Positions 37,820 to 49,726 of a stretch of 64,000 bases of DNA are shown piece by piece (the first letter of the stretch is position 1; each line of letters starts with the position of its first letter). The notes beneath the pieces are model-generated. The model was not told where the DNA came from. It saw nothing but the letters and a program-made list of their open reading frames with translations, and did not search any database. The position numbers were made by a program, and so were the translations under genes. Source of the DNA: Ursus arctos (taxonomy: Eukaryota; Chordata; Mammalia; Carnivora; Ursidae); NCBI RefSeq assembly GCF_023065955.2, contig NW_026623100.1:14113001-14177000 (forward strand), in the 5' to 3' direction.

Positions 37820-38420
37820 GTTGATAATCGTAGTGATAATAATGAAACTAAATGATCCATTTTAAAGGGGAAAAAAACATTTGCTGAAAGGGGATAAACA
37901 GAGCAGTGACTTAAAATCCAGCGACTTTGCAGGGCCAGGGTAATTTTTCCCTCCCCCCCAGCCCCGGGGGTGGCCTCTCGGCTCCCACGTGGGCTCTGGT
38001 AGGAGGACATACCTGTTCACGAGAGGGTGAGGGACAACAGAATAATTAACATGAAACATTTTCTTCGAAGGTTCTGCAACTGAATAACTAGAAACAGGAA
38101 AGGTTTAGTGTGAGAAGCCGGGGAAACGTGGCTATAGGAATAACATTCATATTTAATTGATTTAAATGACAGCCTCAAAAACAATGCGATTAAAAAAAAA
38201 TACAACAAACATGTGGTGGAGTTTAGAGCATCTGGGTCTGTTTAAATTGCTCTTGTTTTTCAAGATCAAGGGTATTATTGATAAAAACAAAAATCTTTGT
38301 AATCACTAAATTTAATCCAACTAACGATGATGAGAAGACCGTTGTAAACATGAAACATAACTTGGGAACCGAATCTTACATATTTTCCTCATTGGGAAAG
38401 GCATGTGTTCGGTCATTTGC
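37820..38420. promoter_or_regulatory. Candidate enhancer-like AT-rich stretch
   Basis: Unique, AT-rich DNA about 27 kb upstream of SIX2, with ATTTAATTGATTTAAATGAC (near 38150) running into TGACAG (MEIS-type), GTTTAAATTGCTC near 38240 and AGATCAAGGG near 38263 (TCF-like). Less distinctive than the 33 kb stretch. Confidence 0.25.
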
Positions 38421-38634
38421 ATTGGGGAAAGCAGCAGAACCAGCCAGGGAGGGCTTGTGGGCTCATCAGTGGCCAGAGAGCGCCCCCCGACAGCTAGCAT
38501 TTCAGAAGGATGGACTGGTCAGTCATAGCAACACTGAGAGCAGTAGGGAGGGCCTTTCTTTGGTCTCCTACAACTCTAGAAGGGAGAGAAGGAATTGTGC
38601 ATTGGCTGAGGAAGCAGTTGAAAATTGATAGAAG

Positions 38635-38829
38635 AGGGGCACCTGGGTCCCTCAGTTGGCTGAGTGTCTGCCTTCGGCTCGGGTCGTGATCTCAGGATCC
38701 TGGGATTGAGCCCCATGTCGGGCTCCCTGCTCACTGGGGAGTCTGCTTCTCCCTCTGTCCCCTCCCCCTGCTCATGCTCGTTCGTACTCTCTCTCTCTCA
38801 AATAAAAACAAATAAAAATCTTTAAAAAA
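38635..38829 (+). mobile_element. Carnivore tRNA-Lys SINE, plus orientation
   Basis: Head GGGCACCTGGGTCCCTCAG, then TGGGATTGAGCCCCATG and an A-rich tail. Imperfect target duplication (TTGATAGAAG / ATGGTAGAAG). More diverged than the bear-type copies. Confidence 0.85.
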
Positions 38830-38839
38830 ATGGTAGAAG

Positions 38840-39770
38840 GATAAAACTGTCCCCTGGGGAGAAACGATGCCCAAGAACAAAATAAAAATGAACCTGTCTG
38901 TGCTTGGCTTTAGCAATGTAAGTGTTAAGTCTAGTTTTAAACTTTTATGCCTTCTTGATTCCTTGGGGGTACTTGTCCCATGAAGATTTCAATTTCACTA
39001 ACAAATGTTTATTGAGTGTGTGGTCCAGGGCACCATAGGGGTCAGAAGATGACCCCTTTTCTCATCCGTGTAAATGGTGATGCAGTCATATGGGAAGAGT
39101 CACTGTTCTGGAACCATCCAAGAATCTTTTCTGTCTACTCTGGGCATCAACATGGTGACTGTTGTTCATTGCTCTTCCTGCCTCACCCTTGCCTCCTAAT
39201 TCACACACTCATTTTTGACCTCGTTCAGGTATCAGCCCTTAATAAGACATGAAGGGGATACTTGGGACTTTATAAGGACAACAAAGGATTGAGAATATCC
39301 AAACTCACACAGTGGAATAAGCTAATACCCAGTTTATTAAACTGCTAACCCAAATACATCAGCAGAAGCAATAAATTACGTATCATGGACATGCACGTAC
39401 CAGCCGTACTCTGATGGTCAATACTAACCTCCTCCAACCTCGAAATTGGCAAAACTCTCAAGGGGGGTGTCCAGGCAACATTCTTCCTGGTTTTGTGTCA
39501 TCCTCCAATCTGCTTCTGTGTCACAAGCTGCTGTCCGTGTTGCACGGCTCCTTCCTTGAATGCAAGGCAACATGTTATTGCAAAACTTTCATATCGTTGA
39601 TATCCCTAATGTTCGAGTTCAGTCTTTTAGACAATATTAGCTGTGTTTCTACTGCATGAGCTGTCTACCTTGCCACCATGAAGCACTCACTGTTGAAGGT
39701 GGTATGGTTTTCTGGATACACAAAGCAGTTTAGTAATATTTCCTAGCACAGACCTCTGTGTACCTCTTTT
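38840..39770. other. Non-coding DNA, no gene seen
   Basis: Unique sequence; nothing recognised. Confidence 0.3.
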
Positions 39771-39785
39771 AAAATATTGTCTTCA

Positions 39786-40004
39786 AGGGGGTGCTTGGGT
39801 GGCTCAGTCAGTTAAGTGGATGACTCTTGGTTTCAGCACAGGTCACAATCTCAGCGTTCTGGGATCGAGCCCTGAGTGGGGCTCTGCGCTCAGTACAGAG
39901 TCTGCTTGAGATTCTCTCTCTCCCTCTCCCTCTGCTTCTCCCCCTGCCCGCAGGCGCACACTCTCTCTCAAATAAATAAATAAGTCTTTAAAAAAATAAA
40001 AATG
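39786..40004 (+). mobile_element. Carnivore tRNA-Lys SINE, plus orientation
   Basis: GGTGCTTGGGTGGCTCAGTC head, GTTCTGGGATCGAGCCCTGA, tail with AATAAATAAATAAG. Imperfect duplicated target around TGTCTTC on both sides. Confidence 0.88.
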
Positions 40005-40020
40005 ATAAAATGTCTTCTTA

Positions 40021-40640
40021 TGAGTAGGGGAAAAATCCATCAACTCATTAGAAAAACAGAAGAAGAATATTTACAGAAATTCACAGAATAGAAGGTAAAC
40101 TACAAATGTTCAAGTCTAATGAAAAGATGCTCAGTCTCTCCAATTATAAATAAGGCAAATTGAAACAATGGCAGTTTTTCTGTTTTCCTATTAGAGTAGG
40201 AAAGATGACAGAGACTGCTACTACCCAGTTTGGCAAGGGTGTGGGGACAACAGAAACTTCCATGCTGGGGACAAAAGAGTAAATGGACACAACAATTTGG
40301 GAGGGCAATCTGGCGTTATCTATAAAAATAAGAATGTCCATGCCCTTTCCACCAGAAATTCCACAGATAGGAGTTTATCCTATGGAAATACTCAGACAAC
40401 GGTAGAAGCAATAGATATATTCATTATATTATTTATAGTAGCATAAATCTGGAAATCCCCTAATTGTCCATCAATAGGGAATTAGTTAAATAAATTACGG
40501 TAATCCGGTAACCCTCACAATGGATCACTGTGTGATAATGTGAGAGGATGAAGTGGTTCTATACGTACCCATCTGCAAACAGCTCCACAATATATTCAAT
40601 TGAAAAAAACAAGTTGCCCATCAGTATGTATATATACTTT
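40021..40640 (+). mobile_element. L1 LINE 3' region (old L1M-type)
   Basis: AAAAGATGCTCAGTCTCTCC, TGGGAGGGCAATCTGGCGTT, AAATTCCACAGATAGGAGTT, TTGTCCATCAATAGGGAATT and AGTTAAATAAATTACGG are the characteristic L1 3' untranslated/late ORF2 series. Heavily mutated; non-functional. Confidence 0.75.
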
Positions 40641-43600
40641 GATCTTTTTTTCTCTTGAAAGAGAGAGAGAGGTGTTTTTGTGTGCATGGACTGTTCTGGA
40701 AAAAATAGGGAGTGTTTCTCTTTCAGGAGGGAGGATTTACAGCACACTTTTACCTTTTGTTATATAGATTTTTGCCTGATTTGAATCCTTTTTTTAATCC
40801 TTTTTTATTAAAAGCAAGGAACGTGTTTAATTTATAACATTAGAAAATCCACAAATAATGATTTTTAAACGAAAGCCTGTGGGGACTGCAAGCAGACGAG
40901 TTTAGAGAATGTTACATCTTGGTGGGAAACAGTGGCACCCAGGCTTTCTCACTGGGGAGCTGTCTCTGGGTCTCCTCGTCTCTTCCCCATCACCCCGTGG
41001 CTCCAGACCCTGCTCCACACTCATGATGCAGGATGAGGTTAGTAGGTACGCGCTTGCTGCCCCGGGGAGTCCAGTTGTTTGAGCTACACTACACAGGAGC
41101 CTCCCTGTGTGTTCCCTCCTTCCTCTGCCCTGGCTCCTTCCAACTCGTCTGCTCATGTCTTCCTCACATGACTACCCTTCCCCTTCCTTCCCTCCCCACC
41201 ACTCCAATGGGCAGCCCCTGGCACTCTGTCCGCCCCTTCTTACTGAGATGCTGTCCTCTCCCTAAGGCTACTCATTCCACATGCTCACCTCACTTGCACA
41301 CTCTCCCCCTTCCTGCAGCCCTGTGGCTCCCCTCCTTTTGTTTCCCTTCCTCCCTTCTCCCAGGTCCGTTCTCTTCAGCCACAGAGTAGTCCTATTGTCT
41401 TCCTCCGTTCTGCTTCCCTGAAGAAGACTCCCTCCTCCAGACCCACATTTCTTGTTGCCTGGTGGATTTCCCCTCTGTGATCGTTGGCTGGCCAGCATCA
41501 CACATTCCACGCACCAAATATGGAGCTCATCCGCTTCTTCCACTTTCCGGTGCAGGGCAGCTGAGCACTTTCCTCAACCCTCCTAGGGTCCCTGCTGGGT
41601 CTGAAAATTAAATGGACAGAAACAAGTCAACAGGGGAAAAGCACACAAATTTTCTTAAATTTTAATGTGTACATGGGAGCCTTTAGAGGAGAATGAGGAA
41701 GTGGCCAGAGCAGGAAGCTTTTATACCTTTCAGACAAAGAAAAAAATGCATTTGTGAAGAATCGACAAGACAGAGGGATTTGCTGGGGTGGTGAAGGAAC
41801 TAGGAAGATAAAGGTTGGTTTAACAAGATTTGTTTGAACAGGTTTTTTGACCTCAAATTCCTTGTCTCTGGTGGTAAGAATGTCTTCCTTCCTCCTGGTG
41901 CAGGGAGGGGACCTCAAACAGAGGAGTTTTGTGATCTGTTTCAGGGAATAAGGATGAGGAGGGAGGTCAGAATGACCTTCCTGCTTCCGCCATTTTTTTT
42001 TTCAAACTCCTTCAGCTTAAGATATTCAAAAGGCCAAGGTGCCATGTTTTGGGGTAGGGTGTCCTGAACCCATCACTGACATCTTCTTTCTCATTTTGAC
42101 AGTGTCACCTGCAATCCCACTGTCATCCTCTGCCTTCCTTACCCCTCATATCTCTTCAGTTGCCAAGTTCTGCAAGAGCAACTTATATATTCCTTATATC
42201 CCTCTTTTGCATCCCCAGCCAAGTAGAGCAGCCTTTCCTGAACCCCACATCTGAACATGACCACAACTTCCCCAAACTCCAAAGCATTGGTTTCCTTCTC
42301 TGAGACACAGCTCTGTCGTGTTTTGTGTTGATTTAGTTCTGTGTGTTTCTCCCACTCTCCCACCCTATGTAGATCCCAAGCTCCCTCCAGGCAAGGGCTT
42401 TCTTACTCACCCTTACCTCTGCCAATCTCGCACAGGGCCTCACAGGTGGAGGTGCTCTCTATATACACTTGGTGGACGAACTTGGATCCCAGACTCCAAG
42501 TGCAGGGCGTTGACTCTGAGTTAAAATAGTCCCTGCTATTGCCCGTGGTCTGGAACACCCCACTAGTCCTGACTCCCAATCTCAGGAGAGGCCTGAGGAA
42601 CAGGAAGGTGCTACTTAGGTTCTAGTGGTTGTAAGAAACAGAGACTTACTCAAGTTACCTCAAGAGAAGAGAAGATTTATCTTAAGGATACTCACAGCCT
42701 GGACCAGAATGTGGTCTAGAAAGGAGGGAGCTGGCACAGGGCTCTTGTCCATGGGCAGCCTAGTTGCTCTGTCTTACCATTTTTCTGCATCTTTGGGTGT
42801 GTTTTTTCCATTCTCCTCCTGATAACTCTTGGAGTCTGGCTACTTATAATTTCTGTTCCCATGTAACTTTGACTCATACTAGATTATCATGGCTTTTCTG
42901 GTTTCTTCTTACATCATAAACCTTCTGTTTTAGCTTTATTGCTAATTACAACCTTCACTTGGCATTTCTTGGTTCAAATGCCTTAGAGAGCTTGATGGGG
43001 CTGGCTCATCGTTTGGATTGGCTGTCCTTGATGCAGATGTGCACCCCCTTGATTCTAATCAGCTCTTCCAGTGCTGGAAAGGTGAGAAGGGTGGGTCCTT
43101 AAGGTTCAAATCTAACCGCTTAAAGACTACCCGTAACACAGATATCTTCTCCCAGAATAGCACTGAGGGTGTGGCAGGCTTCTGAGGCTGGGTCTGTCAA
43201 GTTTAGGGATGCCACCCAGTGCTGTCTCCAGCTGCTGCATCGGGAATGAGGCACCCAGGTAAATGTAGGAAGGGTCAGAAAGAAGAGCCCCCTAGTTGCC
43301 GGGAACCTCAGCCCTATCACATCACCTTCTCCCAACACACTCCCTCAGCAGACACAGAGAGCATTTCCTGACCTCAGATGCATGGGGGTACACAAGCTAG
43401 AAGGAAATCAGCGGACAAGGCAGTCCTCACATGGATGTGAAGAAATGCTGCGAATTACAAGTGAGAACATCGATCTTCGCTAGGAAGATCACAAGGAGAG
43501 AAAAAGAGGATAAACCCAACAGAGAACTTGATACCCAGCCAATTCAGAGGATGAAATAAGCCAGGCCCTCAGGATGCTGAAACGAGAATCTAATAAAATG

Positions 43601-44035
43601 GCAATTGATGTAATCAAGAGTAACTGCAGGTTTAGATGTGAGAATGAATTTAAAAGGATTGAGTATTGATTCTCCAACACTAGTATAGGGTTGACCAACA
43701 AAGAGGGCACATCCTAGCCATTCTGTTTGCAACTTGAAGTGAATTTCATAAATTCCCAATGGATTTGTCTTTTCTGCACTGCAGGAATTTTTCTCCTGCT
43801 GTGTATATGAAGACTTTTTAAAAGAAAAAAGAAAACTTAGCTGCAGATCCACCTTTGTTCTATATTTAGAAGCTACTATAAATTCCTTTTTATACCTTTT
43901 TTCTTTTCCTTATCCCTTCTTTCCTTTCTTCCTCCAATATTTATGCACATCTCTTTTATACAAGGCACGGTATGCCCAAATAGAGTCGTTGTAGTTTTTT
44001 TTCCCTCGACAGCATGAGAAATAGAAAATACGATA
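40641..44035. other. Non-coding DNA with pyrimidine-rich part
   Basis: 41095-41450 is strongly C/T-rich (CTTCCCTCC runs); long open frames there are artefacts of composition. 42100-42480 resembles decayed L2. 42610-42960 and 19050-19390 share a loose pattern (an A-rich 5' part with ACTCAAGTTACCTCAAGAG-like sequence, then TTTATTGTAAGG / TTTATCTTAAGG), so both may belong to one old unassigned repeat. No gene seen. Confidence 0.35.
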
Positions 44036-44039
44036 TAAG

Positions 44040-44470
44040 CAATGTCTGTCATGTATGGAATGCTTACTACGTGTCAGGTACTGTTCTCCGTGCTTTACAC
44101 GTATCAGGCAATCCTCTTAACAGCCTTCAAAGGCAGATGCTGATATTTTTTGTTTAAAGATTTTATTTATTCATTTGACAGAGATAGAGACAGCCAGCGA
44201 GAGAGGGAACACAAGCAGGGGGAGTGGGAGAGGAAGAAGCAGGCTCCTAGCAGAGGAGCCTGATGTGGGGCTCGATCCCAGAACGCCGGGATCACGCTCT
44301 GAGCTGAAGGCAGACGCTTAACCGCTGTGCCACCCAGGTGCCCTGGCAGATGCTGATATTATCCTCACTTGTAAAATGCAGACACTGAGGCACAAGTGGT
44401 TCAATAGCTTTCCGGAGATCAGTCAGAAGGCTGGAAAACAAAGCATTTGGTCTCATTGCTAGAAGATGAC
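44040..44470 (-). repeat. MIR SINE, minus orientation, split by a CAN SINE
   Basis: ATGGAATGCTTACTACGTGT and CGTGCTTTACACGTATCAGG (reversed tail) before the insert; ACTTGTAAAATGCAGACACT and GAGGCACAAGTGG after it. One element cut at 44147. Confidence 0.75.
44148..44344 (-). mobile_element. Carnivore tRNA-Lys SINE, minus orientation, perfect target duplication
   Basis: Reversed tail AAGATTTTATTTATTC, internal GATCCCAGAACGCCGGGATC (complement of the bear-type box), reversed head TGCCACCCAGGTGCCC. A perfect 16-bp target duplication, GGCAGATGCTGATATT, flanks it (44132-44147, 44345-44360). Confidence 0.95.
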
Positions 44471-45104
44471 TGGCGATGCGGGTGGATCACTTGGGCAATC
44501 TCAGGATGAGGCAAGAGAGAAACTCAGTGAGCGAGGGTGGGGGGCGAGAAAGAAAAGGAAGAGTCTGCTTGTCAGCTCACAGGTGACCTCCTTTCCCCCA
44601 GGATGGGGGGATGTTTGAGGGGAAGAGAAGGACCGTGGGGTGATCTCGCACAAACACAGACTGAGTCATTCATATGGAGGCAGCCGTTAGGGAAAGCACT
44701 GGAACGGAGGTCCCCGTGTCACCTTAGGCAAGTCTTTTACCCTTTCTCTCTGTAGTTTTGGTCAACCGAGGAGGAATTTTTTTATATTGTGAAGAGCCAT
44801 TCAAATATTTGATATGAAATAGCCATGGCCAGAAGGGACATATTTGAGCAAAGCTAATTTCCACGGTGGTGGCCAGCCCTTGTTCTGTAGTAGATCCGGC
44901 CCTCAACCAAAGTGTGTTCATGTGCCCTGACCTGTCCCTTCAGTAAAGCTGAGTCCCAGCAAGGATGCGGGGCATGGAGGAGCTGCTCTGAGGAACACAC
45001 AAGAAGAGAATGGCCAATGGCTTTTCTCAGTAGAATTTGCTCCAGGAACATTACCATCTTTCTCAGACTAGCAACTTCTAGACCTTCATAAGAAATTATT
45101 GAGA

Positions 45105-45420
45105 CAAGTCTGCTTATGACAAGATAAAAGGGAAGAGAAGCCAGACACCAACAGCCTCATATTGTAAGATTCCATATGCATGAAATGTCCAGAGTAGGCA
45201 AACCCACAGAGACAGGAAACAGATTAGCAGTTGTGGGGGGAGGGGCAAATGGGGAGTGGTTGTTCATGGGTACCGGATTTTTTTTTGAGGTGATAAAAAT
45301 GTTTTTGAATTAGATAGTGATGATTACACAATCTTATGAATATACTAAAAACCACTGAATAGTATACTTGGAAAGGGAGGATTTTGTGGTATGTGAATCA
45401 AATTTCAATTGAAGAGAGAA
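45105..45420 (+). mobile_element. L1 LINE 3' end
   Basis: GAAGCCAGACACCAACAGCC, GATTCCATATGCATGAAATG, GATTAGCAGTTGTGGGGGGA, GAGGTGATAAAAATGTTTTT and ACTAAAAACCACTGAATAGT: the L1M 3' end in order. Confidence 0.85.
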
Positions 45421-45424
45421 TGAA

Positions 45425-46030
45425 GGGAGGAGGCTACCAGCAAGATTCCCATTGCCATGGAAGATGATTTCCTCTTTCTTGAAGTCTCCTTGAGTGGAAG
45501 GGAAACCATAGAGGACCCAGGGCTTCAGAGAAAGCAGCCCACTGAGGGGCCTGACCGGGGCCTGTACTATGAGCAGATCTCACAGGCAACACACAACACA
45601 CAGGCCACCCCCACAGCCAGCCTATGGAGAGGGAGGCAGATGGCGCCCCTGAGGTATTTCCCAATGGGCACCAGTCCCCAGAAGACCAAAGCAATGTCAG
45701 GTACCACAGAGGGACCCAGGTGGAATTTCTGCCTTTAAAACATGCCCCAAGCACTTCAATATGGTCACTGGGAGAGGAAGCTATATGACCCAGACTTGGC
45801 GCATATTTTGTGGTTTGGTGGGAGGGGGCACTGCGCTCTATGTCAATGTCAGTCTAAAGTTGAAGAGTTGAAAGACTCCCTTGACTCTCTGCACTTTCAC
45901 TTGTGGCTTACCTCAAGCACATGCATACTCTCTCCTCCCTTTGGAGGAGGCCTTGGGAGAATTCTTTTTTTTTTTTTTTTAAAGAAAATATAGCAAGTAT
46001 TCATCTTGGTCTACAAGACCAAGGCATGTG

Positions 46031-46064
<34 letters not shown>

Positions 46065-46612
46065 AATCACTTTATATATTTTCTTTAAGTCAACTTAATT
46101 CCAACTCTAAGCTCCCATCTGGTGGGTTGGTAGGAAATTCAGTCATTGCTGGCTCTACCTACCACGTGGGCCCGGACAGCATCCGGATCTGAGTTTATGT
46201 GGTAGCTGGACTAGGGGAAGTGTCTCCAATGCTTGGTGAATCGAACTCCAGGCCCCAGTTTCCTCGAAGTCTGGCGGCACGGGGCAGGGGCCTTGGAATC
46301 TCTCATTTTCTCTGCTCGGGTCTTACTAACTCCCCAGGAAGCTGCCCTGGGTTATGGGGGGGAGGGGTCCCTGCTCTTGCAGAACCCACCACAGCTGGTT
46401 TTATACATTAGATACTAAAGCCCAAGAACTTTTCAAGGACTCGGGAAAATGTCTGATCTTTGGAAGAATGTCCACGGGCTCCAAAATACAAAAAAGAGAA
46501 TGGCCAAATGGAAATGAAGTGTTTTGTGTTCACAAAAATCTAGTATTACCGTTTCATTCATTGTTAAACTTAATATTCATGAACATTTCACTTTATTTGA
46601 GAACAGCTTATT
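45425..46612. other. Non-coding DNA with a (CA)n microsatellite
   Basis: A T-run at about 45963-45980 and an ACACAC microsatellite at 46038-46064 (preceded by CACGCGCG). No gene seen. Confidence 0.6.
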
Positions 46613-46614
46613 AG

Positions 46615-46810
46615 AGGCGCCTGGGTGGCTCAGTCGGTGAAGCAGTTACCTTCAGTTCAGATCATGGTCTTAGGGTCCTGGGATGGAGCCCTGTCTCAGG
46701 CTCCTTGCTCGGCAGGGAGCCTGCTTCTCCCTGTGCCTGCTGCTCCCCCTGCTTGTGCTCTCTCTCTGACAAATAAATAAATAAAATCTTTAAAAAAATA
46801 TAAAAAAATA
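46615..46810 (+). mobile_element. Carnivore tRNA-Lys SINE, plus orientation
   Basis: AGGCGCCTGGGTGGCTCAGT head, GGTCCTGGGATGGAGCCCTG, then AATAAATAAATAAAATC and an A/T-rich tail. Lies directly before a MER5A-like fragment. Confidence 0.9.
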
Positions 46811-46811
46811 A

Positions 46812-46935
46812 AATGCAGTTCCAATTCAGAAGGTCTAGGATGGGACCAAAATTGGGTTTTTCTAGAAAAGCTCCCAGGTGGGGTAAAGCTGATGCTGATG
46901 GCTCGCAGACCACATTTCGTGTGCAAGGCTCGAAA
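46812..46935 (+). mobile_element. MER5A-like hAT DNA transposon fragment
   Basis: TTCAGAAGGTCTAGGATGGG, CTCCCAGGTGGGGTAAAGC, TGATGCTGATGGCTCGCAGA and CCACATTTCGTGTG resemble the MER5A middle and 3' part, ending short of the terminal repeat. Confidence 0.6.
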
Positions 46936-47079
46936 GTAGCTTTACTGCACTGCTGCTTCTTCAAGAACTTCCTGTACCCTCGGCTGACCTCAGGGTTAAA
47001 TCCCAAGTCCTTCGGCTCCCTCAAGTATTCATACTCAGATACTGGCCCATGCTCCCACTCGGGTCCCACTGACTTTCTG

Positions 47080-47370
47080 GGCAGGTAATGCTTATTCCTG
47101 CCTTCCGGCCTTTGCTCAGGCTGTTTCTCTGCCTATAATGCCCTCCCTTGTGATGTCTGTTAAGCAAGATCCTTTTTTACCCTTTCGTATCCCACTCAAC
47201 TGCTGCTTCCTCCGTGAAATTTGTCCCAAACTTGCCAGCCAGTATTGCTTCCTTCCTGTCCTGAATTCAGTTTTTATAATCCTCGGTTTGGCTCGGGTTA
47301 TGTACTCTCTCCTGTTATTAGCTAACTCTTTTGAAGATGTCTGTCTTACTTCTCGGACGAGGCTGTAAGG
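47080..47370 (+). repeat. L2 LINE fragment
   Basis: CTTCCGGCCTTTGCTCAGGC, CTGCTTCCTCCGTGAAATTT and a degenerate AAGATGTCTGTCTTACTTC segment: the L2 ORF2/3' pattern. Confidence 0.6.
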
Positions 47371-47389
47371 CCCTGGCGGACGTTCCCAC

Positions 47390-47540
47390 GTTTTCTGCAG
47401 TCTAGACTTGGCTCTGCCACTAATTAGCCACATGATCTTGGAAAAAAATCACTTTATTTCTCTGGACCTTGGGTCGCTCATTTGTAAAACGAGGAGTTAA
47501 ACTAACTCAGGGACTGCTGAAAGCCTGTCTGCCTTGAACA
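47390..47540 (+). repeat. MIR SINE
   Basis: AGACTTGGCTCTGCCACTAA, CCACATGATCTTGGAAAA and CATTTGTAAAACGAGGAGTT. Confidence 0.7.
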
Positions 47541-47959
47541 TTCCTTGGTTCCATATGGTTCTGACTGCTTTACGTTGCCTACGACATGGTTGACATCCAA
47601 GAACACACCTAGTGGATTTAATTAAATTGAAATTTTAAGCAAGGAAAGGCTATATGTCCCCAGAGAGGTCATGGATAAATGGCCCCGGGGCAATGCAACA
47701 AATCCTGGTTGCAGGAGAGATTCATTCTTCCTGTGCCTCCCCCGCTTCTGGGAGGCCTCTCCTCTCTGTCTGGAATTTGCCACCTCTCCTCAGTGCTAGG
47801 TGCTTCCCTCCTTCCATCCTTTACCAAGACCACAGAGAGAATAAAATACAATAAGGGGTGTGCCTAGGGGCATGGGGGGAGGGGAGTGAGGGAGGGGAGG
47901 AGGAGCAGAGCAGAACATGAGGTCATAATCTGGGACCAGACTTTTCAGAAATCATCTGT

Positions 47960-48200
47960 CACAGCAACCTAGCCACGAGAAGATGTAAATAAATTAAGAC
48001 GGTAATTCCATCTCAGATTTGTGGTGCTCTGAGCAGCCCTTCTAAGCTCGGCTCTCACGGTGTGTGATGTCACCCACATGCCTTGATGGAATTAGAGCCC
48101 TAATTTATTTATGGTTGGGGATATGCTATTCCTTACGGCATTGCAATTGTCTTTATTTTATAGGCTGCTTGAAGCAATTTAATATGGTTGGATCCCGCAG
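47960..48200. promoter_or_regulatory. Candidate conserved element
   Basis: Unique, AT-rich DNA about 37 kb upstream of SIX2: GTAAATAAATTAAGACGGTAATTCC near 47985 (a FOX- and homeodomain-like stretch), TAATTTATTTATGG near 48101 and GCAATTTAATATGG near 48173. Enhancer-like texture only. Confidence 0.25.
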
Positions 48201-48574
48201 AGGGTGCATACCAATAGAAACTCAACAAGTGAGAGCCGGCTGGCTAGAGGTGCCCCAGTGCTCGCTCCTCATGGACAGCCAGCAGCCCGGAGCCATGGAG
48301 AGCTTGCCAAAAAATCAAGCTTCAAGTTTTTCATCTTCCTTGGGTGCATCTCCCTCAGGAAGCAGGGACCCCTCCAGTGCGAGGATCAGGAGCAGTCACA
48401 GTAGGGGTATTCTTCTCAGAGACCCGACCTACGCCCCTGTGGAAACAAAGCCTCAGTAGGATCAAACAGGGCGGGAGCTCAGGAGGGCAACTACTCCAGG
48501 CTCGGGCTTGAAGCAGGACTTTGTTTAAATCCCTCCACACCATGTACGGGGCTACCTAGACCATCAAACAGTGC

Positions 48575-48785
48575 GGAATCATATAAGGATTTGGAGTCAG
48601 AATCCCCGGATGCAAGTCTTGGCTTTGCCACTGTCTGTGTTGTCCTGGACCATTCACTTAACTAAATCTCAGTCCCTACAGGTAAAATGGAAATAATATT
48701 TTCTACCTCAAAAGGTTGCTGAGATGACCAAATGCCAATGTAGGTAAAGCGCTTGCACAGATGGTAGATGAGTGTTGCATAGATG
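48575..48785 (+). repeat. MIR SINE
   Basis: GGATTTGGAGTCAGAATCCC, CTTGGCTTTGCCACTGTCTG, CAGGTAAAATGGAAATAATA and GTAGGTAAAGCGCTTGCACA: nearly full length. Confidence 0.8.
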
Positions 48786-49330
48786 GCAGCTCTAACCTGG
48801 GGAGGCAATGTGTGAATGACCTCACCTGTGGCGCAGCCTCTCCTCTGGAAGCTCTTGAATTTTCAAGGGAACCATATCTCAGGACAAAAAAAATCACCTA
48901 CTGGTATCTTGCATCCTCTACCCTCTGACCAACAGTTGTCATGGATACTGACTGAGTCCTCTCTTGGTGAAGTACCCGGGCATCAGACTTCTCCAGGCTG
49001 CAATGCTGGTAGGCTTTAGATTCTTATGGGCCAGGGGTTCCTTCTTTCTTCTAACTTCTCTCATCCTTGTTCCGTAGGAGTAATATATATGCTTTATTTA
49101 TTTGATGGTTTTATACATTGATTTGTTCGTCTTGAGTGTATTGTAAGCACTCATTGTGTCATGGAGCAAAATATTTCTTCCTTTTAGGTTCCAAGTTTCT
49201 ACAATGTTCTGAGGTCTTACTTGAGGAGGAAACAGCTAGGCAGAGAAAGGAACTGTAGTTTAGAACTATAAAACTTATGGTATCCAAATTCCTATGGGAC
49301 ACAACTATATGTATTTAAAGAAATAGTTAA
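48786..49330. other. Non-coding DNA, no gene seen
   Basis: Unique sequence; nothing recognised. Confidence 0.3.
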
Positions 49331-49332
49331 GT

Positions 49333-49470
49333 GATGGATGGATGGATGGAAGGAAGGAAGGAGGAAGGAGGAAGGAGGAAGGAAGGAAGGAAGGAAGGAA
49401 GGAAGGAAGGAAGGAAGGAAAGAAGGGAGGGAGGAGGGAAGGGGAAGGAAAGGAAGGAAGGAGAAGGAAT
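49333..49470 (+). repeat. GGAT/GGAA tetranucleotide repeat
   Basis: GGAT units pass into GGAA/GGAGGAA units with about 11 uninterrupted GGAA copies at 49377-49420. Confidence 0.95.
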
Positions 49471-49518
49471 GAAGAAATTTTATACAACTGTATGTCTGAG
49501 CATATACTGTAGTTTCTT

Positions 49519-49714
49519 GTCTTTTTTTAAAGATTTTATTTATTTATTTGAGAGAGTGAGAGAGAGCAAGAGAGAGCATGAGTGGGAGGTGGGGAGAGGG
49601 AGAAGCAGACTCCCTACTGACCAGAGAGCCTGACAGGTTGCTCATTCCTGGGACCCTGGGATCATGACCTGAGCCAAACGTAGACGCTTAACTGACTGTG
49701 TCACCCAGGAGCCC
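49519..49714 (-). mobile_element. Carnivore tRNA-Lys SINE, minus orientation
   Basis: Reversed tail AAAGATTTTATTTATTT, ends GTCACCCAGGAGCCCC. Target duplications CTGTAGTTTCTT (49507-49518) and CTATAGTTTCTT (49715-49726). Confidence 0.9.
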
Positions 49715-49726
49715 CTATAGTTTCTT

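Noticed and set aside
49333..49470. CRISPR-like repeat array
   Set aside because: Simple tetranucleotide repeat, no spacer structure, vertebrate genome.
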